DNA of 49,550 bases from positions 1-49,550 of IMG/VR virus record IMGVR_UViG_3300034375_007944; one strand, written 5' to 3'. This document shows positions 30,660-37,452 of this stretch, piece by piece. The notes beneath the pieces are model-generated. The model searched no databases and was not told the DNA's origin. It saw only the letters and a program-made list of their open reading frames with translations. Each line of letters opens with the position of its first letter. Position 1 is the first letter of the stretch. The translations under genes and the position numbers were made by a program. Source of the stretch: a virus.

Positions 30660-30866
30660 GCCTATATTGTTCTTTCAAGTGGCGAAGATAGAATGATTAG
30701 GTTAATGCCCAATCAATAGCGTTGCCTTCTGCTAGGGCTGAGGGGGTAGTGGACATCCTGACTAGGTTATGCAGACCGAAAAGGGTAGAGTGTAGCCAGC
30801 ACTATTTCCACTCCCCTTCATAGGAGGTCACTAACTAGCTGTGCATATATCAACAATAGAAATAAG
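30660..30866 (+). ncRNA. Candidate structured RNA or long leader
   Basis: About 200 bases between a promoter box and a 37-codon reading frame, with no convincing gene. Possible stems include GGGTAGAGTG (about 30778) with CACTCCCC (about 30812), AGTG/CACT inside it around TAGCCAG, and CTGC/GCAG spanning 30728-30774. It is richer in G than the AT-rich DNA on either side. No known family recognised. Confidence 0.35.
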
Positions 30867-30980
30867 ATGAAACTAACAGAACTAAAAGTACCAGAAGACG
30901 TACTTGTTGAGATTAGGGTGGCGGCTTTTAAGAATAAACTATCCACCTCTCGCCCCGTAGCAAACAAGATTAGCTTCTGA
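30867..30980 (+). CDS. Possible 37-residue peptide at the origin border
   Basis: ATG start, 37 residues: acidic/hydrophobic first half (KLTELKVPEDVLVEIRVAAF) and basic, Ser-rich second half. It is isolated between the candidate RNA and the repeat region, so coding status is uncertain. Confidence 0.3.
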   Translation: MKLTELKVPEDVLVEIRVAAFKNKLSTSRPVANKISF

Positions 30981-31043
30981 GTCACCTTACCCCCACCCAC
31001 AGCAATATACTTATATTTAGCTATTAGCTACGGCTTTTAGAGT

Positions 31044-31112
31044 AGCTATAGCTGTTAATAACCCAAAAAAAACTATAGCTACCTAACAGCTATAGTTACC
31101 TATTAGCTATAG
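31044..31112. repeat. AGCTATAG repeat cluster
   Basis: Four copies: the perfect palindrome AGCTATAGCT (31044-31053), CTATAGCT (31073-31080), AGCTATAG (31088-31095) and AGCTATAG (31105-31112). CTATAGCTGTTA (31046-31057) and TAACAGCTATAG (31084-31095) are a perfect 12-base inverted repeat. Likely protein-binding sites. Confidence 0.7.
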
Positions 31113-31167
31113 TAGTATATACTAACACGCGCGAGCAAAGCACACATTTACCGCTTTTAGACCCCTC

Positions 31168-31435
31168 TGTGGTTAATTTACCCGTTGGCGTGGCAAAAAG
31201 ACGTAAAGCCCCAATAGGTAACAGCAATTAGCCAAAGTTTAAGCCCGACCAAAGACACCACCCTTGGTTGTCAAGTCGCAAACGGAAATCTTTAATTGTG
31301 GTTGTTAGGCAACCTTTGGGAGTCTGTGTGAATATGGATGTCAGGTGGCTTGGGGTGTCTTGATGTGGTTAAATCCTTGCTTAAGAAGCGTGAATGTGGT
31401 TGTTAGGTTTCCTTTTAGTGCGTTAATGTGGTATA
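31168..31435 (+). repeat. DnaA-box-like iteron array
   Basis: TGTGGTTAA (31168), TGTGGTTGT (31297), TATGGATGT (31333), TGTGGTTAA (31364), TGTGGTTGT (31395) and TGTGGTATA (31427); a further TGTGGCTAA is at 31745. The last five in the array start 36, 31, 31 and 32 bases apart, about three helical turns. TGTGGATAA is the complement of the DnaA box TTATCCACA, from which TGTGGTTAA differs by one base. Longer copies share GTGGTTGTTAGG. Confidence 0.6.
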
Positions 31436-31694
31436 ATACTTTAACACTAAGGGTTACTTAACCAAAAGAAAACGCAACCCTCAGACTGGGTACCCTCTTG
31501 CCTCATCCATCTGCTTTTATTATGGCTATTCTAGGGTAAAATACCAGCCAAAAGTCATATAATATATGTTATGTAAAGTAAATTCCAGCTACTATATTAC
31601 TACTTAATATGCAGAGGCTCAAGGTTTTACAGGGCAAAAGTTCAACCAATACTTTAAGACGTTGTGCACATTTGCGACAGTTGACTAAGCAAAG

Positions 31695-31720
31695 TTAGAT
31701 TTATCTAACAATATTGTTAG
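31695..31720. repeat. Two overlapping palindromes
   Basis: TTAGATTTATCTAA (31695-31708) overlaps CTAACAATATTGTTAG (31705-31720), a perfect 16-base palindrome. They could be operators or melt into hairpins. Confidence 0.7.
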
Positions 31721-31834
31721 GCTAGTCTAATCTTTGACCTTAGATGTGGCTAATTATATTTTAGGTAGTATGCATTGCAAGGTAGTAGGTATTGAATTAT
31801 CCCCATCAAAAATAACCCCAATACTTTCACCTTT

Positions 31835-31870
31835 GATAGTATTACTATCGCTCTCGATAGTTTTGCTATC
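31835..31870. repeat. Tandem GATAG/CTATC hairpins
   Basis: GATAGT-ATT-ACTATC (31835-31849) and GATAG-TTTTG-CTATC (31856-31870) stand six bases apart, the arms being shared between the two units. Confidence 0.65.
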
Positions 31871-31892
31871 AATATAAATAGATATACTTATA

Positions 31893-32033
31893 TTTACCGC
31901 TTAATAAGTTCTTTTTGTCAATTAGTTTTTTTTGTTTATTCACGCGCGCACGGTTTCTTATTTGAATAAGTGTTATTTGTTTATGTTGCTGATTTTCAAT
32001 TACTTAAGTATTTTTTTTACCGTTTAATAAGTT
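31893..32033. repeat. 18-base direct repeat, two copies
   Basis: TTTACCGYTTAATAAGTT occurs at 31893-31910 (Y=C) and 32016-32033 (Y=T), 123 bases apart, in AT-rich DNA containing few other features. Confidence 0.7.
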
Positions 32034-32496
32034 TAATTAAAAAAACTCTTTGTTAACTCTTTGTCATCTCGATTTTTCTGTTTTCCTTTGTCATCAACAA
32101 AGCGGGAAACGTCTCGCTCCGTTCCTTGACACACTGACTACATTCACTCGCAAAGAGCTGAACAAACCGACGACCAAAGCTGCCTAAAGGGCTGAACCCC
32201 TTTTGCAAGCGCACCCAAGCGGGCGCGGGCTAACCTATCGAAAAAGCTTTGAGAGCGCACCAAAGACACCAGCGCATCACGCGCCGTGCGCCGTTCGTTT
32301 CATTGCTGCCCCGAAATAGGCAATTCGGGCTAAGGGATACGCTAAACCCTTTTAATAGTGAAGACGTTTGAATGTAGTTTGAGAATTTACCCAAAAGAGG
32401 ACAGAAGTCCGCTCCTTGTTAATAGATATTAAGCAGCAAGGCAACCGAAAGACGAAAGTCGGGGTTGAGCCGCCGTAGTTGATGAATTGCGGTGCT

Positions 32497-32548
32497 AAAT
32501 TGATAGGTGCAAAAAATAGCACAATATTGTGTTCAATGCCTATAATTT
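32497..32548. repeat. Long imperfect palindrome
   Basis: AAATTGATAGG (32497-32507) pairs with CCTATAATTT (32539-32548) apart from one bulged G, and encloses the perfect palindrome CACAATATTGTG (32520-32531). No T-run follows. Confidence 0.65.
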
Positions 32549-32588
32549 AAGAGGGTGAATTCGTGCTAAAAAATATACCTTAAATTTT

Positions 32589-32633
32589 GGCAAAGGTACG
32601 TTGTAGACGTATGCAGCAATTGCGACCTTTGCC
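32589..32633. promoter_or_regulatory. Palindromic back-to-back promoters
   Basis: GGCAAAGGT (32589-32597) and ACCTTTGCC (32625-32633) are perfect inverted repeats and each is a -7 box. Rightward: TTG 32601-32603, 20 bases, GACCTTTG 32624-32631, leading to the ATG at 32655. Leftward: TTG 32619-32617, 18 bases, TACCTTTG 32598-32591, reading into the structured non-coding DNA. Confidence 0.55.
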
Positions 32634-32654
32634 GCTAAACTTAATCTAAACATC

Positions 32655-33053
32655 ATGAAGTATCTGAAAGAAGGGGTTACGGGAAAGCAATTAACCCAGC
32701 AAAAAAAGGCTTTCAAAGATAGCGTTAAAAAGACGCAAAACAGTTTTTCAACGTTGCTAAAAATAGCTTTAGCTGACAAAAAATTGAAGGCTTTGCTTGA
32801 ATCTTTGCAAATAGACGTTAAGGAATTGACGCCGCGTAATTTGTTACCATATCGCACCGAGCGCGAAAAATCGCAAAAGAACGAATGTACAGCGCATATG
32901 CTGACAAATCAAATTCAGCGATATGCAAAGGCTCAAGTGCAATTTGCCGACCTTAACAAATCGAAACGTGCGGAGGCTTATATGCAAGCGCACGAATTGA
33001 GGGCTGAAAAAGCTAGAAACGCAAAGAAAGTAGAACTTAAAAAAGTAGCATAA
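32655..33053 (+). CDS. Unknown basic helical protein next to the origin region
   Basis: 132 residues, ATG start 23 bases after the rightward -7 box. Highly basic and helical (QLTQQKKAFKDSVKKTQNSF), with a Lys/Ala/Glu-rich coiled-coil end (AEAYMQAHELRAEKARNAKK). Codon choice differs from the early operon (more GCG, CGC). It could bind DNA or RNA at the neighbouring repeats. No family recognised. Confidence 0.55.
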   Translation: MKYLKEGVTGKQLTQQKKAFKDSVKKTQNSFSTLLKIALADKKLKALLESLQIDVKELTPRNLLPYRTEREKSQKNECTAHMLTNQIQRYAKAQVQFADLNKSKRAEAYMQAHELRAEKARNAKKVELKKVA

Positions 33054-33061
33054 AACTAACA

Positions 33062-33114
33062 GCCCAAAGCAAAAGTTGAAATAAGACTTTTAACCGTTCG
33101 TTCGGACTTTGGGC
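33062..33114 (+). other. Nested hairpin between two genes
   Basis: GCCCAAAG (33062-33069) pairs with CTTTGGGC (33107-33114); inside, AAAAGT (33071-33076) pairs with ACTTTT (33086-33091). It may be an attenuator or weak terminator between the genes at 32655 and 33138. Confidence 0.5.
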
Positions 33115-33137
33115 GCAAATTTTAAAACTAGATTGAT

Positions 33138-33419
33138 ATGAAGTTAATAGAAACTCAAAGAGGTATTGAGATAGAAACAACAAATGGCATCGAAACGGTT
33201 CACGTTAACCATTCTCACGACAATCTTAAAGGCTATAAAGAGGACGTTTATAGCCCTTTTTTAGTGTTTGAGCATTGCACGAACTTTGCAAGGGTACATT
33301 TGCTCACAGCTTCAAGTGAGGACGATGCCCTTCAAGAGGTTTTTGACTATCTAATCGAGCAAGAAAACGACGACCCCAATGAGATAAACTTGATGGGTGT
33401 TGAAAAAATAAACCTTTAA
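33138..33419 (+). CDS. Unknown small acidic protein
   Basis: 93 residues, ATG start 23 bases after the nested hairpin. Acidic with several histidines (ETVHVNHSHDNLKGYKEDVY) and a C-terminal D-D-A-L-Q-E-V-F-D-Y-L helix. No family recognised. Confidence 0.5.
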   Translation: MKLIETQRGIEIETTNGIETVHVNHSHDNLKGYKEDVYSPFLVFEHCTNFARVHLLTASSEDDALQEVFDYLIEQENDDPNEINLMGVEKINL

Positions 33420-33423
33420 AACT

Positions 33424-33534
33424 ATGAAACAACCTGAAACAAAAGTAGACACAAAAGAACTAGCGACAGCTTTAATGTGGGGTTTAGTGGCTCTTATAGC
33501 CTTTGTTAGTTGGCACGAATTTTTAAATCTTTAA
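33424..33534 (+). CDS. Very small single-helix membrane peptide
   Basis: 36 residues, ATG start four bases after the previous stop and four bases before the next gene. A polar N-terminus is followed by one membrane helix (TALMWGLVALIAFVSWHEFL). The tight spacing supports it being translated. Confidence 0.5.
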   Translation: MKQPETKVDTKELATALMWGLVALIAFVSWHEFLNL

Positions 33535-33538
33535 GACT

Positions 33539-34060
33539 ATGAGAACAATAGAAACAAAAGTTTATCAGTTTGGCGAATTGTCAGACGAAGCAAAAAAGAA
33601 AGCGGTTGAAAATATGTATGACATCAATGTAAACTACGATTGGTGGGAGTTTATTTATGAAGATGCAGAACAAATATGCTGTAAAATAAACGGCTTCGAC
33701 ATTGGTAGGGGTCAGTATTGCGAACTAGAGACAAAGTACGGCTTTAAAGATACAGCAACTGAGATACTAAAAAGTCATGGCGAAATGTGCGAAACGTACA
33801 AGATAGCCGTTGAGTTTTTTGAAGAGTACGATAGCCTAGTGGAAAAGTACAGCGATGGAGGTGATACAGTAACGGAAGAAAACGAATACGACTTTGACCA
33901 AGAAGCTGATGAACTAGAAAGCGAGTACGAAAAAAAGTTAGGCGAAGAATATTTCTCAATGCTTGAGAGGGATTATGAATACCGAACAAGTGAGGAGGCT
34001 ATTATAGAAACTATTGAGGCAAACGAGTACGAGTTTACCGAAGATGGAAAGTTATTTTAA
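33539..34060 (+). CDS. Unknown very acidic protein
   Basis: 173 residues, ATG start. The opening M-R-T-I-E-T-K-V-Y-Q-F-G-E-L-S-D-E-A-K-K resembles, from memory, a loosely conserved plasmid/phage family. The rest is very rich in Glu, Asp and Tyr (DFDQEADELESEYEKKLGEE), which would fit a DNA mimic such as an antirestriction factor, but no specific motif proves it. Confidence 0.5.
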   Translation: MRTIETKVYQFGELSDEAKKKAVENMYDINVNYDWWEFIYEDAEQICCKINGFDIGRGQYCELETKYGFKDTATEILKSHGEMCETYKIAVEFFEEYDSLVEKYSDGGDTVTEENEYDFDQEADELESEYEKKLGEEYFSMLERDYEYRTSEEAIIETIEANEYEFTEDGKLF

Positions 34061-34106
34061 CCAATAAAACAAGCAATTCAACGAAAACTTTTTAAACCTA
34101 AACACT

Positions 34107-34859
34107 ATGAACTTATTAGCAAGCGGAAAGACGAACGCGAAGACGTCTAAAAACAAACGCAACACAGCAATAATGTACATTGCTCCGTTCAATCAAAACG
34201 AGCGAGGTACTAACCTTTGCCCCAAAGCAAGTAACGGGTGCGCTGCAGCCTGTCTGTATAACTCAGGACGCGGTAAATTTAGCAACGTGAAACAAGCTAG
34301 AATAAACAAAGCTAACTACTTTGTAAGTGACAAACGAAAGTTTACAAAGCAACTACTTGACGAACTGGTGAAGCTTAACAATAAAGGCAAATTTGCGGTA
34401 AGGCTTAACGGCACAAGTGACGTTGACTTTATAAAGTTAATTGACCTACACCATAACGTTGACGTTCTTGAGTCTTTGCCTAACTTGACGTTCTACGACT
34501 ACACAAAGGTATTAACGCGGGTAAAACGGTACGCTGGTACTAACTACAGGCTGACGTTTAGCAGGTCTGAAACAAACGAACACGAAGCGGTTGAAGCCTT
34601 AACCGTTGGCTCACCAATATCTGTAGTGTTTAGCACAAAGAAAGGCGAACCTTTGCCGAGTGAATACTTAGGACACACAGTGGTGGACGGTGACGAAGCT
34701 GACGATATTATGCTTGACAAACGCGGAGCGTATGTGTTAGGCTTAAGGTTCAAAGGTTCTAACTCAGACAGGATTGAAGCTGTTGACAGCGGATTTGTGG
34801 TGAACGTAAATAAACTAAAAGATGAAGTTAAAAATAACGGTGAGTTGGTTCAAGGGTAA
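34107..34859 (+). CDS. GP88-like (DUF7227) protein
   Basis: 250 residues, ATG start. Recognisable blocks: N-L-L-A-S-G-K-T-N-A-K-T-S-K, A-P-F-N-Q-N, then C-P-K-A-S-N-G-C-A-A-A-C-L with three cysteines, V-R-L-N-G-T-S-D-V-D and L-P-N-L-T-F-Y-D-Y-T-K-V. This matches the gene product 88 family of phages and plasmids (named from mycobacteriophage L5). The C-x(6)-C-x(3)-C cluster suggests metal or Fe-S binding. Biochemical role unknown. Confidence 0.7.
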   Translation: MNLLASGKTNAKTSKNKRNTAIMYIAPFNQNERGTNLCPKASNGCAAACLYNSGRGKFSNVKQARINKANYFVSDKRKFTKQLLDELVKLNNKGKFAVRLNGTSDVDFIKLIDLHHNVDVLESLPNLTFYDYTKVLTRVKRYAGTNYRLTFSRSETNEHEAVEALTVGSPISVVFSTKKGEPLPSEYLGHTVVDGDEADDIMLDKRGAYVLGLRFKGSNSDRIEAVDSGFVVNVNKLKDEVKNNGELVQG

Positions 34860-34980
34860 GTACGAAACTTACGAAAAAGAATTTAAAGACGAACAACACT
34901 ACTCTAATTGGGTGGACTTAATCCTGAGAAAGGGTGGTAAAATAATTGGGACTTATGAGTCCAAAATGAAAATACTATGA
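34822..34980 (+). CDS. Very small unknown protein
   Basis: 52 residues, ATG start inside the end of the GP88-like gene (38-base overlap), TGA overlapping the next ATG. Aromatic and basic (KITVSWFKGKYETYEKEFKD). It fills the gap completely, which supports it. No family recognised. Confidence 0.5.
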   Translation: MKLKITVSWFKGKYETYEKEFKDEQHYSNWVDLILRKGGKIIGTYESKMKIL

Positions 34981-35237
34981 GTAAAGAAGCAACACATTTT
35001 TTGTACAGCGAAAGAATCCACACAAACGGTTACTTTATTACCCTATACAAAATAGTAAAAGGGCAATTTAATGAGGCTAGACCAATGTATCTTTCCCCAC
35101 TTGGATGGAGTAACCATCAACCAAAGAACGATAAAAAGATACTTGACAAACTTATACCAATACAAAGATTGGAAGAGTTTACAGGTGATGACATAGACAA
35201 AAATCAATTTAACGAACGTAATTTATACGCAGGATGA
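34977..35237 (+). CDS. Unknown small protein
   Basis: 86 residues, ATG start in an ATGA overlap. Soluble, aromatic, basic (GQFNEARPMYLSPLGWSNHQ). Its TGA overlaps the following ATG. No family recognised. Confidence 0.5.
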   Translation: MSKEATHFLYSERIHTNGYFITLYKIVKGQFNEARPMYLSPLGWSNHQPKNDKKILDKLIPIQRLEEFTGDDIDKNQFNERNLYAG

Positions 35238-35500
35238 ACACAACGAAAAAGCACATCATAAAGGAAGTAATAAAAGCAAAGGCTGGAAAGTTTTTCAGCG
35301 TAGAGTTTATAAAGAAAGACGGGACTCCAAGACTAATGCTTTGTAGGACGGGCGTCAAGAAATACCTTGCGCCTAACCCAAGACCAATGAGAAGGTCTGA
35401 GGTAGTACAGAAAGTATATGACGTACACAAAAAAGCTTACCGTTCTTTTAACTTTGATACAGTAACAAGAATTGACAACGTAAAATTTATTGAAGAATAA
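35234..35500 (+). CDS. Conserved small phage/plasmid protein
   Basis: 88 residues, ATG start in an ATGA overlap. The layout G-K-F-F-S-V-E-F-I-K-K-D-G-T-P-R, C-R-T-G-V-K-K-Y-L and V-Y-D-V-H-K-K-A-Y-R-S-F-N matches, from memory, a small beta-rich family frequent in phages and plasmids. Function unknown. Last gene before the DUF932 promoter. Confidence 0.55.
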   Translation: MNTTKKHIIKEVIKAKAGKFFSVEFIKKDGTPRLMLCRTGVKKYLAPNPRPMRRSEVVQKVYDVHKKAYRSFNFDTVTRIDNVKFIEE

Positions 35501-35532
35501 TTTGCCCAAGTCAAACGGGCTTTGTATGTTTG
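35501..35532 (+). promoter_or_regulatory. Complete promoter of the DUF932 gene
   Basis: TTTG (35501-35504), 20 bases, TATGTTTG (35525-35532); the ATG follows 22 bases later. Both elements match the Bacteroidota pattern. Confidence 0.75.
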
Positions 35533-35554
35533 GCAAAACTTAAATTTAAACAAA

Positions 35555-36472
35555 ATGAGTACAAATGAGGTAATATTTGAAGTGTTGGAGAACACAGGTC
35601 TGAATTGGACAGTAAAAAAATCTCCACTAGTAACCGTAGAAGGAATAGAAGTTCCTGACAAGTACGGGGTGATAAGAAGCGATAACAACAAAGCGCTTGG
35701 AATTGTAGGTAACAAGTACGAGTTCTTGCAAAACAAGGACATGGCACACGTCATCTACGATGCAGGTGGTGAGTTGTTTGACAAGGGCGCAAAGTTCAAA
35801 CACCCTTGGAATAACTCAGAAACGCTGGGTTCTTTTGGTAACATTGGGGGTGGCTCGTTGAAGGATGGTCGCGCTGTGTTTATGCAGATTGAACTTCCTG
35901 ACGAATACATCGGACGCTCTGACATTAAGCGATACATTACAGTTACCAACTTTCACGATGGAAGCGGTAGTGTAGGCTTTGGAACGGGCAACCAAGTTGT
36001 TTGTTGTGAGAATACCTTTCAAAAGGCACAGCTTGAACTGAGTAAGTTCAGACACACCTCTTCTATGCAACAACGTATTGACGAGGCGGTGTTGGTGATT
36101 AACAGGATGTTAAGAGAAGACGATAAACAAATGCAAGTCTTTGAAGAGGCATCGACTAAGCCGATACAGAATCAGAACATAAAAGAGATTGTTCAGTCTG
36201 TGTTTGGGCGTAACATCTTTGATATACCTGACGATAAGCTTAGTACTAGACGTAAGAATCAAGTAATGGCTTTATCTCAAGACATCGAAACGTCCATAGC
36301 TGAACAAGGGTCAACCCTTTGGGCGTTGTTCAACGGGGTGACGAGATACACCAACCACAGCACATCGTCGAAAGACGTTGACTACGGGTTGATGTTTGGA
36401 ACAGAGGCTAAGATTAACGAAAGAGCGTACAATACTATGCTCAGATGGTTGAATAAAGAAGAATTAGTTTAG
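35555..36472 (+). CDS. DUF932 family protein (plasmid/phage-like)
   Basis: 305 residues from ATG 35555; an opening 33 bases upstream begins inside the promoter. Features: L-N-W-T-V-K-K-S-P-L, G-I-V-G-N-K-Y-E-F-L-Q-N, F-G-N-I-G-G-G, Y-I-T-V-T-N-F-H-D-G-S-G-S-V, C-C-E-N-T-F and a C-terminal L-W-A-L-F-N-G-V-T-R-Y-T-N-H. These match the DUF932/TIGR03299 family, widespread on phages and plasmids, of unknown function. It stands alone between its own promoter and terminator, so it is probably strongly expressed. Confidence 0.8.
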   Translation: MSTNEVIFEVLENTGLNWTVKKSPLVTVEGIEVPDKYGVIRSDNNKALGIVGNKYEFLQNKDMAHVIYDAGGELFDKGAKFKHPWNNSETLGSFGNIGGGSLKDGRAVFMQIELPDEYIGRSDIKRYITVTNFHDGSGSVGFGTGNQVVCCENTFQKAQLELSKFRHTSSMQQRIDEAVLVINRMLREDDKQMQVFEEASTKPIQNQNIKEIVQSVFGRNIFDIPDDKLSTRRKNQVMALSQDIETSIAEQGSTLWALFNGVTRYTNHSTSSKDVDYGLMFGTEAKINERAYNTMLRWLNKEELV

Positions 36473-36483
36473 GTTAGGTTTAG

Positions 36484-36517
36484 GCGGGGTGGCTGTTATT
36501 AGTTGCCCCGCTTTTTT
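36484..36517 (+). terminator. Rho-independent terminator after the DUF932 gene
   Basis: GCGGGG (36484-36489) pairs with CCCCGC (36506-36511), followed by six T residues. It lies 12 bases past the stop. Confidence 0.85.
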
Positions 36518-36529
36518 AAAAAGATTATT

Positions 36530-36853
36530 ATGACTGAACAACAAATAAAAGAAGCGAAGCTCATACTAGATTTTATGGGCGCAAAACACAGCCCCAAACG
36601 AAAGGGATACCTTGAGGCATGGACGCTTGACCTATGGGGTCACGGAGAAATAACAATATTGTTTGATAGGGAGGAATACAACCCAAGATTTCATTCCAAT
36701 TGGAATTGGTTAATGCCTGTGCTGAAAAAGATTGAATCAGTAAACGAGGGAGTGCCACAACAACTAATTAACTGCTCTTTATACAGCCCAATAGGTGAAG
36801 TGTATGAAGCAGTAGTAGATTTTATCGAAGAATATAATAAACAACGTGAGTAA
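36530..36853 (+). CDS. Unknown small protein
   Basis: 107 residues from ATG 36530, chosen over an opening that starts within the terminator. Alpha/beta, with G-H-G-E-I-T-I-L-F-D-R-E-E-Y and a Trp-rich S-N-W-N-W-L-M segment. No family recognised. Confidence 0.5.
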   Translation: MTEQQIKEAKLILDFMGAKHSPKRKGYLEAWTLDLWGHGEITILFDREEYNPRFHSNWNWLMPVLKKIESVNEGVPQQLINCSLYSPIGEVYEAVVDFIEEYNKQRE

Positions 36854-36959
36854 TATATGGGGGTTATACTTTAAAAAAAATGAAAGGTGAGGGTTCTTTA
36901 AATTCGCGCTTAATTGTAGCAAGCCTTTCAGCCCCCTATAACTCACATTACGGATTACA

Positions 36960-36987
36960 GCCCGTTAGGGCGTTAAGAGCGAATGAA
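36960..36987 (+). promoter_or_regulatory. Two-hairpin leader element A
   Basis: Stem 1: GCCC-GTTA-GGGC (36960-36971). Stem 2: GTT (36972-36974) with AGC (36978-36980), extendable to CGTT/AGCG. The in-frame ATG at 36988 follows six bases after stem 2. Confidence 0.6.
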
Positions 36988-37185
36988 ATGAGAGATTACT
37001 TTGAACACTACGATAAACTTCCAAAAGAAATTCAAGACTTAAGCGATTGGATGTTCGAGGAACAACACCCACGATATGACAACTTGAAAAAGTGGAAGGA
37101 AAGATTTGAAAAAGAAGGCTGGACTTTCAGCTACGGCTTAGACGGAGAGCCTTTTAATCTTCGTCCTAATATTTTAACGACATGA
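36988..37185 (+). CDS. Unknown small protein behind leader element A
   Basis: 65 residues from ATG 36988. The frame is open from 36880, but that upstream part covers leader element A and reads as non-protein-like sequence, so the ATG after the leader is preferred. Charged and aromatic (MRDYFEHYDKLPKEIQDLSD ... RFEKEGWTFSYGLDGEP). Its TGA overlaps the next ATG. No family recognised. Confidence 0.5.
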   Translation: MRDYFEHYDKLPKEIQDLSDWMFEEQHPRYDNLKKWKERFEKEGWTFSYGLDGEPFNLRPNILTT

Positions 37186-37373
37186 AAACAAATTACGAAT
37201 TAAGAACTGAGGGATTAGAAGCGGGAGCAGCTTCAATCTTTATTGAGTTATCCGAAGCGACAATAACCGTAAAGCACGGGACGGACGGAAATGTACTAAA
37301 GCGAATAAACAGGGTAAAAGACGGGTCTTGGGATAAGATATGGGAAGCAATAAACGAAATAGAATCTAAATGA
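37182..37373 (+). CDS. Unknown small protein
   Basis: 63 residues, ATG start in an ATGA overlap. A beta-rich start (ASIFIELSEATITVKHGTDG) and a helical end. Leader element B begins five bases after the stop. No family recognised. Confidence 0.5.
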   Translation: MKTNYELRTEGLEAGAASIFIELSEATITVKHGTDGNVLKRINRVKDGSWDKIWEAINEIESK

Positions 37374-37378
37374 CTACA

Positions 37379-37408
37379 GCCCGACATGGCGCTAGGAGCA
37401 AAGCGACT
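37379..37408 (+). promoter_or_regulatory. Two-hairpin leader element B with five-codon frame
   Basis: Stem 1 is weaker here: GCC/GGC around CGACAT (37379-37390). Stem 2: GCT (37391-37393) with AGC (37402-37404), extendable to CGCT/AGCG. The following ATG (37409) opens only M-T-I-G-L-stop, the stop falling inside element C. Confidence 0.5.
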
Positions 37409-37417
37409 ATGACAATA

Positions 37418-37452
37418 GGTCTTTAGACCGTTAGGAATGAAAACGAAGTTGA
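37418..37452 (+). promoter_or_regulatory. Two-hairpin leader element C
   Basis: Stem 1: GGTC-TTTA-GACC (37418-37429). Stem 2: GTT (37430-37432) with AAC (37442-37444), extendable to CGTT/AACG. The ATG at 37453 lies seven bases after stem 2; another ATG at 37436 is in the stem 2 loop. Confidence 0.55.

Larger units (their letters stand above)
30981..32654. other. Non-coding repeat-rich region, candidate replication origin
   Basis: Nearly 1.7 kb with no credible gene on either strand in an otherwise tightly packed genome. In order it holds a cluster of AGCTATAG repeats (31044-31112), an array of TGTGG-core repeats (31168-31435), overlapping palindromes (31695-31720), two GATAG/CTATC hairpins (31835-31870), an 18-base direct repeat (31893, 32016), a 10-base direct repeat (32059, 32086), a GC-rich stretch (32100-32480), a long palindrome (32497-32548) and back-to-back promoters (32589-32633). 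The mix of iterons, AT-rich DNA and nearby replication genes fits an origin plus control region. Confidence 0.55.

Noticed and set aside
30818-31000. Minus-strand 60-codon frame in the non-coding region
   Set aside because: Ser/Leu/Phe-rich antisense shadow of the candidate RNA and 37-codon frame, with no promoter or neighbours.
31020-32100. CRISPR array
   Set aside because: Repeats are short, imperfect and of several kinds; no identical repeats with unique spacers.
30660-32654. tRNA, tmRNA, group I/II intron or hammerhead in the non-coding region
   Set aside because: No acceptor/T-arm pattern, no group I P7 or group II domain V that pairs correctly, and no hammerhead core found by eye.
32540-32857. 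Minus-strand 105-codon frame over the 132-residue gene
   Set aside because: Phe/Leu/Cys-rich complement of a basic helical gene, running through the promoter pair; typical shadow frame.
36880-36987. N-terminal extension of the 36988 gene
   Set aside because: The extra 36 codons cover leader element A and do not look like protein; ATG 36988 fits the leader spacing.
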